Shown here in pieces: positions 1 through 4,769 of a stretch of 5,833 nt of DNA. The position numbers and the translations under genes are program-made. The first letter of the stretch is position 1; every line of letters starts with the position of its first letter. The DNA lies in contig JAKSTD010000031.1 in NCBI GenBank assembly GCA_024402755.1, forward strand, positions 1-5,833, written 5' to 3'. Source of the stretch: Alphaproteobacteria bacterium. Its GTDB lineage: Bacteria; Pseudomonadota; Alphaproteobacteria; Rs-D84. Below the pieces are notes generated by a model that saw nothing but the letters and a program-made list of their open reading frames with translations, did no database searches and was not told the DNA's origin.

Positions 1-11
1 TACAATAAATT

Positions 12-65
12 CTCCCCCTGTGGGGGAGTGCCGACGAAGTCGGGGAGGGGGGTGATAGGCATCAC
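12..65. repeat. GC-rich REP-like palindromic element (three small hairpins)
   Basis: Three perfect inverted repeats lie in a row. CTCCCCC (12-18) pairs with GGGGGAG (22-28) around a TGT loop. CCGAC (31-35) pairs with GTCGG (39-43) around GAA. GTGAT (52-56) pairs with ATCAC (61-65) around AGGC. The G-rich run at 42-52 could instead pair with the C-run at 14-18, giving a larger folded form. The block is strikingly GC-rich against an AT-rich background and encodes nothing obvious. This looks like an interspersed extragenic palindrome (REP or MITE type) sitting just beyond the end of the leftward operon. Only one copy is in the window, so the repeat status is inferred from form and not shown by a second copy. 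Confidence 0.55.
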
Positions 66-84
66 GTTCTCCCGCGGTACACAA

Positions 85-114
85 GAAAAAAAATAAACCG
101 CCCGATTGGGCGGT
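85..114 (-). terminator. Rho-independent terminator of the trxA-dksA operon
   Basis: Read on the minus strand, ACCGCCC (114-108) and GGGCGGT (103-97) form a perfect 7-bp GC-rich stem with a 4-nt AATC loop. A run that is almost all T follows (96-86). The stem begins 5 nt after the dksA-like stop codon. An A/T extension (91-97 with 118-124) could lengthen the stem. The T-rich stretch on the other side is interrupted, so termination of rightward transcripts is possible but weaker. Confidence 0.9.
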
Positions 115-118
115 CTGT

Positions 119-550
119 TTATTTCTTGCGTTTTTCGTATTCTTCTTGTTCTTCTGTGGTCATGGTTGCCAATGGACGCGCCATCATTCGTTGAATACCG
201 ATTTCTTCGCCAGATATAATGCTGTATCCGTATGTTCCGTTTTCAATTCTTTCTAATGCCGCATTTATCTTTTGCAACAAATTAGAATTGCGTTCGTTCA
301 TACGTAAATTCATAGTGATTTCTTGTTCTGCCGCCGCCTGGTCTTGTTCATCACCGACACCAGCATTTTCGTTCTTTTCCGCCATGCGAACATCACTTAA
401 TACAGCATCACGGTCTTGCAAAATTTCATCGCGCTGCGCACTTAACAACTGATAAAAATATGCCAACTGTTCAGTACACATATATGGTTCTGATTTTTTT
501 GGTTTGTATTTTGAATCAAGTTCAATATCTTTATAGTTCTTGTTCGCCAT
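119..550 (-). CDS. dksA: DksA/TraR-family RNA polymerase-binding transcription factor, zinc ligands absent
   Basis: The 143-aa product matches DksA in length and layout: an N-terminal helix, a long coiled coil (about residues 27-105) and a C-terminal globular segment. DksA enters the RNA polymerase secondary channel and, with ppGpp, adjusts initiation at stringently controlled promoters. The coiled-coil tip motif DxxDxA is kept (D67, D70, A72, equivalent to E. coli D71, D74, A76). The EIGI and ARP signatures follow (116-119, 124-126). K94, L91 and R125 align with E. coli K98, L95 and R129 of the ppGpp site, while K139 is replaced by Q135. All four zinc cysteines are replaced, by S110, S113, T131 and E134; the only cysteine is C25. 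The ATG at 550 lies 2 nt past the trxA stop, with an AAGG (564-561) inside the end of trxA, so the genes are co-transcribed and probably translationally coupled. The family call is firm. Orthology to DksA itself, as against a DksA2-like paralogue, is less certain. Confidence 0.88.
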   Translation of the reverse strand: MANKNYKDIELDSKYKPKKSEPYMCTEQLAYFYQLLSAQRDEILQDRDAVLSDVRMAEKNENAGVGDEQDQAAAEQEITMNLRMNERNSNLLQKINAALERIENGTYGYSIISGEEIGIQRMMARPLATMTTEEQEEYEKRKK

Positions 551-552
551 TT

Positions 553-873
553 TTACATCGCCTTTAATTCTTTAATCCATTGGGTTAATGTTTCGTCATC
601 CATAAGACCTGTTCGTGCTTCTTTCAATTCGCCGTTTTTGAAAGCCAAAACACTTGGGATGCTGCGTATGCCAAACTTTGCAGGGGTGCGACGATTTGTT
701 TCATCAATTTCAAATTTTACAAAATGAACATCCTTTTCTTTTTCAGATACATCTTCGAATATTGGGCCGAACATTTGGCATGGACCACACCAAGACGCCC
801 AAAAGTCCACCAATACCAAACCATCCCTTACCATCGTGTCAAAGTTTTCATCGGTTGCGTGCTGTAATGCCAT
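553..873 (-). CDS. trxA: Thioredoxin
   Basis: A 106-aa single-domain cytoplasmic thioredoxin, the usual length for TrxA, with no signal peptide or membrane anchor. The active site WCGPC is at residues 28-32 (C29, C32). The buried acidic residue D23, K53 (equivalent to E. coli K57), P37 after the active-site helix turn, and the cis-proline P73 in SIP are all present. The C-terminal glycine (G89) and final amphipathic helix are also in place. It reduces protein disulfides and is recharged by thioredoxin reductase, which is not in the window. The ATG at 873 is well supported: an AAGGAG lies at 885-880 with a 6-nt spacer. It is the first gene of a two-gene leftward operon with the DksA-family gene, and it is divergent from the cysteine desulfurase gene. 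The family is certain. The symbol assumes this is the main thioredoxin of the cell. Confidence 0.95.
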   Translation of the reverse strand: MALQHATDENFDTMVRDGLVLVDFWASWCGPCQMFGPIFEDVSEKEKDVHFVKFEIDETNRRTPAKFGIRSIPSVLAFKNGELKEARTGLMDDETLTQWIKELKAM

Positions 874-893
874 ATTTTTCTCCTTGAATATTA

Positions 894-921
894 TTGATAT
901 TTTGTTTCAGTTTATTATAAT
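894..921 (+). promoter_or_regulatory. Sigma-70-type promoter for the sufS operon
   Basis: A TTGATA -35 box (894-899) matches the consensus at 5 of 6 positions. A 16-bp spacer separates it from a perfect TATAAT -10 box (916-921). Transcription would start near 928, giving a short leader of about 20 nt before the ATG at 949. The ribosome site ahead of that ATG is only a weak AAGAGA (935-940). Confidence 0.65.
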
Positions 922-943
922 CATAGCAAAAAGCAAGAGAAAA
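914..943 (-). promoter_or_regulatory. Probable leftward promoter for trxA-dksA, overlapping the sufS -10 box
   Basis: The octamer ATTATAAT (914-921) is its own reverse complement, so the minus strand also reads TATAAT (919-914). Initiation would be near 907, leaving a leader of roughly 34 nt that contains the good AAGGAG site. The -35 region for this strand (about 937-943) is only a weak match. If both promoters are used, they compete for the same DNA. Confidence 0.4.
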
Positions 944-948
944 ACGAT

Positions 949-2058
949 ATGAAAAAAATCGTATATATGGATGCAAGTGCAAGTTGGCTTAAACCTCAAT
1001 CATTAGTTGAGGTCGAGGTGGAATTTCTGCGTAAATTTTATGCTAATGCTGGTCGTGGGGTTTGCGCACGGGCAGGGTATGTTGACGAATTAATCGCAAA
1101 TTCCAGAAAAAATGTTGCCGGTTTTATCGGCGCAAAACCACAAAACATAGTTTGGACATCTGGGACAACTGACGCATTTAACAGAATTGTTAATATTATC
1201 AAAAATACTGTCGCCAGAAAAAATATGGTCGTGGCAGTGTCAGATTTAGACCATCACAGTGCACGTTTGCCATGGGAAATGTTGGCAAAGAAAAAACAAT
1301 GTAAAATTGTTGTTATGCCATTGGATAAAAAATTAAATATCGATATAAAAAAAATTCCAAATGCTGATGTTATGGTTATAACCGCGATGTCTAATGTTTT
1401 GGGGGTTCTGCAAGATGTTAAATCAATAATCAAATCGGCGCGCAAACAAAATCCAGATGTTATCACAATCGTGGATGCGGCGCAATCTGTCGTACACAGC
1501 AAATTAGATGTTAAAAAATTGGACTGTGATTTTTTGTGCTTTTCTGGACATAAAATTGGTGCCGATACGGGGGTTGGTGTGATGTATATTAAAAATCCTG
1601 AGGCATGGGATGTTGATAAATTTGGTGGTGGTATGGTTAACAGAATTACTGATAATGCAATCATATTAAACAAATCCCCAGAAAGATTTGAAGCGGGGAC
1701 TTTGCCACTAACACAAATAATCGCTTTGCCCCAGGCAATAGAATATTTGGCTGAATGGGATGGCGGACAAGATTTGATTCATTTCATATATGATGAATTA
1801 TCAAAATTAAAGAATATTAAAATATTAACATCACGCGATTCATGTATGATATCTTTTGTCCCAAAAAATATGCATGTCCTTGATTTCGGTGCGTTACTGG
1901 GGGCGCATGATATTTGTGTGCGTGCCGGTAATATGTGCGCAAGTTGGATACATAAAAAATTAAATGTGGACGGGTCTGTGAGAATATCTGTTGGACCGTG
2001 GAACACCAAGAAAGATGCCGTATACATCGTTAATGTAATTAAAGATATGGTAAAATAG
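949..2058 (+). CDS. sufS: SufS-type cysteine desulfurase (class V aminotransferase fold, PLP enzyme)
   Basis: The 369-aa product is a cytoplasmic PLP enzyme that removes sulfur from cysteine, leaving alanine and an enzyme-bound persulfide for Fe-S cluster assembly. Landmarks in order: YMDASAS (6-12), GTT phosphate-binding segment (72-74), DHH (101-103), SNVLG (148-152), VDAAQS with D176 and Q179, SGHK with the PLP lysine K202, RFEAGT (246-251), RAGNMC with the likely catalytic cysteine C330, and R345 in VRIS. It is shorter than the roughly 405 aa typical of SufS, mainly because it starts directly at the first beta strand and lacks the usual N-terminal DFPxL segment, plus small losses in the C-terminal half. 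The core looks complete. Oddities are NM in place of the usual HH before C330, and GAD after the PLP lysine where SufS normally has YGP. The following sufT and sufE genes support a role with SufE. CsdA-type naming is the main alternative. Confidence 0.88.
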   Translation: MKKIVYMDASASWLKPQSLVEVEVEFLRKFYANAGRGVCARAGYVDELIANSRKNVAGFIGAKPQNIVWTSGTTDAFNRIVNIIKNTVARKNMVVAVSDLDHHSARLPWEMLAKKKQCKIVVMPLDKKLNIDIKKIPNADVMVITAMSNVLGVLQDVKSIIKSARKQNPDVITIVDAAQSVVHSKLDVKKLDCDFLCFSGHKIGADTGVGVMYIKNPEAWDVDKFGGGMVNRITDNAIILNKSPERFEAGTLPLTQIIALPQAIEYLAEWDGGQDLIHFIYDELSKLKNIKILTSRDSCMISFVPKNMHVLDFGALLGAHDICVRAGNMCASWIHKKLNVDGSVRISVGPWNTKKDAVYIVNVIKDMVK

Positions 2059-2373
2059 ATGGCAATAAATCGTGAAGACATTATTAATGAAATAAAAAAA
2101 GTTTATGACCCAGAAATCCCTGTTAATATTTGGGATTTGGGTTTGGTGTACGATATATCAATAAATGATGATGGGGTTGTTATTGAAATGACTTTTACCA
2201 GCCCAACTTGTCCAATGATGGAAGAAATTTTAAATGAAGTTAAAACCAATGTTGAAACTGTGACAGATGGAAAACCAGTGGATGTAAAACTCGTTTGGGA
2301 CCCAGCATGGGATTTGTCCAGAATGAGCGATGCGGCACGAATCGAATTAGATTTAACTGACCAAGGATGGTAA
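2059..2373 (+). CDS. sufT: SufT-like MIP18/DUF59 Fe-S cluster assembly protein
   Basis: A 104-aa single-domain protein of the MIP18 (DUF59) family, as found in alphaproteobacterial SUF operons. Signatures are DPEIPVNI (17-24), DLGLVY (26-31), TSPTCP with the conserved cysteine C51, and VWDPAW (79-84) followed by MSDAAR (89-94). Family members act late in Fe-S protein maturation or cluster transfer; the exact reaction here is not shown by sequence. The ATG follows the sufS stop codon with no gap (TAGATG), and no strong Shine-Dalgarno site is visible in the end of sufS, so translation is probably coupled to sufS. It sits between the desulfurase and its SufE partner, which fits a shared role. 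Confidence 0.88.
   Translation: MAINREDIINEIKKVYDPEIPVNIWDLGLVYDISINDDGVVIEMTFTSPTCPMMEEILNEVKTNVETVTDGKPVDVKLVWDPAWDLSRMSDAARIELDLTDQGW
2363..2367 (+). promoter_or_regulatory. Ribosome binding site that decides the sufE start
   Basis: AAGGA at 2363-2367 lies 8 nt before a GTG at 2376, a good spacing. The upstream in-frame ATG at 2367 overlaps this AAGGA and has no Shine-Dalgarno sequence at usable distance. This favours GTG 2376 as the sufE start, just beyond the sufT stop codon (2371-2373). Confidence 0.55.
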
Positions 2374-2375
2374 TT

Positions 2376-2738
2376 GTGAATTATAATGACATAAAAAATG
2401 CTTTGTCTTTGATTGAAAATCCAGCCGATAAATTGGAATTTGTTATGGATTTGGGTAAAAATTTACCAGATATTCCAAAAAATGCACAATGTACAGAAAT
2501 TTTGGGATGTGCGTCTTTTGTTGAAATCTGTCAAAAAAGCGGTCGATTTTATGGACATGCCGATTCGTTAATGGTGCGGGGAATTGTTGCTATTATTTTA
2601 TCTATGGTTGATGGAAAAAGTGTTAATGAAATAAAAAAAATTGATATGGATGCTGAATTTAAACGGCTAAATTTAAACTTTGGTGCCGCCAGATTAAACG
2701 GTATCCAATCTATGATTAGTTTTTTTAAGAATTTGTGA
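2376..2738 (+). CDS. sufE: SufE family sulfur acceptor protein
   Basis: About 120 aa from the GTG at 2376, or 123 aa from the ATG at 2367; residue numbers here use the 123-aa form. SufE takes the persulfide from SufS and passes sulfur to the cluster scaffold. Family marks are KLEFVMDLGKNLP (22-34), the acceptor cysteine C48 in ILGCAS, SLMVRGIVA (68-76), which matches the conserved VRGLIA segment, and a C-terminal RLNG motif near residue 110. Two more cysteines (C42, C55) flank C48. The usual GCQSQVW is changed to GCASFVE, a moderate divergence that may track the altered desulfurase. The gene is slightly shorter than E. coli SufE (138 aa) but spans the whole fold. It ends the Suf block; the next gene begins 34 nt later. 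Confidence 0.9.
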   Translation: MNYNDIKNALSLIENPADKLEFVMDLGKNLPDIPKNAQCTEILGCASFVEICQKSGRFYGHADSLMVRGIVAIILSMVDGKSVNEIKKIDMDAEFKRLNLNFGAARLNGIQSMISFFKNL

Positions 2739-2744
2739 TAAAAT
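2716..2744 (+). promoter_or_regulatory. Possible promoter for ftsL-ftsI
   Basis: TAAAAT (2739-2744), one base from the -10 consensus, lies directly after the sufE stop. The best -35 at a 17-bp spacing is TTAGTT (2716-2721), a poor match. This could give the division genes transcription independent of the Suf genes. No terminator hairpin is visible between sufE and ftsL, so read-through from sufS is at least as likely. Confidence 0.3.
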
Positions 2745-2772
2745 ACATACAGAAATAAAAAGGAAAGGGTTC

Positions 2773-3060
2773 ATGCGAGACGATGAAAAAATGTTCAACA
2801 TAGGTTTAACAATGGTTTTTGCTGTTATATGTTTGATTGCATTTTTGCAGGTCTGTTATCGCGTTCAAGAAAATAATTTGAAATCTGTTCGGCAAAGTTT
2901 AGAAACGACTAAGCAGGAATATGATATCGCAGGAACCAAGTTTTCTGCGTTGTCGTCGGCTGGATTATTGCGTGCATCGGTTGCAGAAATAAACCCGAAA
3001 ATGGAAACAGTGTCTTTTAGCAAGACCGTTCACATAGATGAAATACCAATGGTGGAATAA
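2773..3060 (+). CDS. ftsL: FtsL-like small bitopic cell division protein
   Basis: The 95-aa product has a short charged N-terminus (MRDDEK), one hydrophobic membrane segment at about residues 9-28, and then a polar stretch that could form a coiled coil (about 31-62). A basic residue near the membrane edge (R30) and the N-terminal topology suggest a cytoplasmic N-terminus and periplasmic C-terminus. This size and layout, with ftsI starting 1 nt later, is the standard setting of FtsL, which joins FtsB and FtsQ to activate the FtsW-FtsI septal synthase. FtsL sequences are poorly conserved, so the call rests mostly on topology and position. The ATG has a strong purine-rich site (AGGAAAGGG, 2761-2769). 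Confidence 0.75.
   Translation: MRDDEKMFNIGLTMVFAVICLIAFLQVCYRVQENNLKSVRQSLETTKQEYDIAGTKFSALSSAGLLRASVAEINPKMETVSFSKTVHIDEIPMVE
3051..3056 (+). promoter_or_regulatory. Ribosome binding site supporting the ftsI start at 3062
   Basis: GGTGGA sits 5 nt before the ATG at 3062, inside the last codons of ftsL. An earlier in-frame ATG at 3038 would add 8 residues but has no Shine-Dalgarno sequence and would overlap ftsL by 23 nt. The later start is preferred. Confidence 0.55.
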
Positions 3061-3061
3061 A

Positions 3062-4726
3062 ATGCGATTTAATATCGGACAAGATGTTTTGCCACATGAA
3101 TACCAAGGTGAGATTTATCACCGCGAAAGTGCTGTGCGCCTTCGTTGGATAATGTTTTGTTTTACCGCTATGTTTTGTATTTTTATCGCCAGAACTTTGC
3201 AGTTGGGGCTTCAAAGTAACGATATAAAAAAATACAGTATGTATGGAAATGAAATAGAAAGTCGTGCGGATATTGTTGATAGAAACGGTGTTGTGTTAGC
3301 GAAAAGTGTAAGGTCGGGTAACATCAAACTTTATCCACAAAAGGTCAAAAATGAAGATATAAATAATGTCGCAAATGTTATTCATGAAATTGCGCCTATG
3401 GATTACAGTGTTGTTGATGCACTTAATCTTGTTCGTTCTGACAAGCGCGGTGTGTATATAAAAAAGAATGCAACCGAAGAGCAAATAAAATTTATCAAAG
3501 ATGCACACAGAAAATATAACTGTTTTGAAGTAGAACAATTCACACATCGGCGTTATCCGCAACGTAATGTTTTTGCGCATGTTGTGGGATTCGCCGGTAA
3601 AGACGAAGGTTTGGAAGGTGTCGAATACACATATGACAAATATTTGCGCGAAAATAAAGACCCGCTACGGCTTTCCATAGATTCACGTGTTCAAAATATT
3701 TTCTATGAACAATTAAGTTATGCGATGAGCAAATATCGTGCCAAGGGTGCAATGGGTATGCTGATGAATTCCAGCACAGGCGAAATGATTGCGATGGTGC
3801 AATTACCCGACTTTGATCCAAATAATTATAATTCTAGTCCGGTTAGTGTACGCAGATTTAGGGCTTTGCGTGATAACTTTGAAATGGGGTCCATATTTAA
3901 AATATTTAATACTGCACTGGCATACAAAAATGGTTTGCAGAATAAAGATTATAAAATTAGTGAACCCTTGATGATATATGACAAATATGGACGAGCTGCG
4001 CTGCGTAAACCCATTGACGATGTTTCTTCTTTTAAACGCGATGTTGTAAAAAAAATGGGAAAAAGAACATTAAGGGCACCAGATATAATGTTATATTCTT
4101 GTAATGTGGGTAGTGCGCGAATCGCTTTGGATTTACCAGATGGGGCACAAAAAGAGTTTTTTGAAACATTGCAATTTAATAAACCTTTGAATTTGGAATC
4201 TGGTAAAACAGAAACAGGATTGACTTACCGCACATGGGGACCAACAGAAAGGGCGACTGCATCATTTGGACATGGAATTGCTGTCACACCTATGCATTTA
4301 TTGTTGGCTGTAAATTCTATGACAAATGGCGGAATATATATATATCCAACTTTGTTAAAAAGAAATATCGGTGCTGTGCGCGGTGAAAGAGTGCTTAGCC
4401 CTGAAATTTCATCAACATTGCGGACAATTATGTTTCATATCGCAGAAGAAACTACGGCCAAGAAAGCACGTGTCAAAGGAATAGAAATCGGGGGAAAAAC
4501 AGGGACAGCTGAAAAAAGAGGTTCAGACAGACGGGTCGATAAAAACAGAAATACAACTGTGTTTACCGGAATTTTTCCGGTATCTGCGCCACAGTATATT
4601 ATTATGGTTATGTTGGATGAACCACAAGGGACAACAGAGTCCGGTGGTTGGAAAACGGCCGCTTGGAATGCTGTGCCAACAGCAGGTGCAATATTAGATG
4701 GAATCATCCCATTGCTATTTGAATAA
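3062..4726 (+). CDS. ftsI: FtsI / PBP3, septal peptidoglycan transpeptidase (class B penicillin-binding protein)
   Basis: The 554-aa product, of typical length for FtsI, cross-links septal peptidoglycan in the periplasm. It has a short cytoplasmic N-terminus and one membrane anchor at about residues 27-48. A pedestal/dimerisation domain begins near VDRNGVVLA (72-80) and includes RRYPQRN (163-169) and GLEGVEY (183-189). The transpeptidase domain runs from about residue 205. Its three catalytic motifs are intact: SIFK with nucleophile S277 and K280 in EMGSIFK, SCN (346-348), and KTGT (479-482). There is no N-terminal transglycosylase domain, so it depends on FtsW for glycan synthesis. It follows ftsL by 1 nt. 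The next gene is recJ, not the murE usual in dcw clusters. FtsI rather than PBP2 is inferred from the FtsL-like neighbour and motif style. Confidence 0.92.
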   Translation: MRFNIGQDVLPHEYQGEIYHRESAVRLRWIMFCFTAMFCIFIARTLQLGLQSNDIKKYSMYGNEIESRADIVDRNGVVLAKSVRSGNIKLYPQKVKNEDINNVANVIHEIAPMDYSVVDALNLVRSDKRGVYIKKNATEEQIKFIKDAHRKYNCFEVEQFTHRRYPQRNVFAHVVGFAGKDEGLEGVEYTYDKYLRENKDPLRLSIDSRVQNIFYEQLSYAMSKYRAKGAMGMLMNSSTGEMIAMVQLPDFDPNNYNSSPVSVRRFRALRDNFEMGSIFKIFNTALAYKNGLQNKDYKISEPLMIYDKYGRAALRKPIDDVSSFKRDVVKKMGKRTLRAPDIMLYSCNVGSARIALDLPDGAQKEFFETLQFNKPLNLESGKTETGLTYRTWGPTERATASFGHGIAVTPMHLLLAVNSMTNGGIYIYPTLLKRNIGAVRGERVLSPEISSTLRTIMFHIAEETTAKKARVKGIEIGGKTGTAEKRGSDRRVDKNRNTTVFTGIFPVSAPQYIIMVMLDEPQGTTESGGWKTAAWNAVPTAGAILDGIIPLLFE

Positions 4727-4740
4727 ATTTATATTATAAT
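4712..4740 (+). promoter_or_regulatory. Probable recJ promoter overlapping the end of ftsI
   Basis: TTGCTA (4712-4717) lies within the last codons of ftsI and is separated by 17 bp from a perfect TATAAT (4735-4740). Transcription would start around 4747, about 23 nt before the recJ start. The -10 lies in the same palindromic octamer ATTATAAT seen in the trxA/sufS intergenic region. No terminator hairpin precedes recJ, so read-through from ftsI is also possible. Confidence 0.5.
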
Positions 4741-4769
4741 TATACCGATAATAAAAAAAAGAGTATAGT

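Noticed and set aside
12..65. CRISPR repeat or tRNA-like cloverleaf
   Set aside because: There is one copy only, with no spacers, and the hairpins lack tRNA invariant bases and a 3' CCA context.
219..452. 77-aa plus-strand open frame opposite the DksA-family gene
   Set aside because: It is antisense to a well-supported gene, and its hydrophobic look follows from complementing charged coiled-coil codons.
1254..1673. 139-aa open frame on the minus strand inside sufS
   Set aside because: It lies wholly antisense to a clear PLP-enzyme gene, has no recognisable domain and no credible ribosome site; it is a by-product of the real frame.
2716..2772. Possible terminator between sufE and ftsL because of the T-run at 2720-2726
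   Set aside because: No GC-rich stem precedes the T-run, and the run lies inside the sufE coding sequence.
3038..3061. Earlier ATG that would extend FtsI by 8 residues
   Set aside because: No Shine-Dalgarno sequence precedes it and it overlaps ftsL; the ATG at 3062 has GGTGGA 5 nt upstream.
4435..4707. 90-aa minus-strand open frame inside ftsI
   Set aside because: It covers the region encoding the KTGT motif on the other strand and has no independent support.
4727..4769. Possible terminator between ftsI and recJ
   Set aside because: The stretch is A/T only with no stable stem; promoter elements explain it better.
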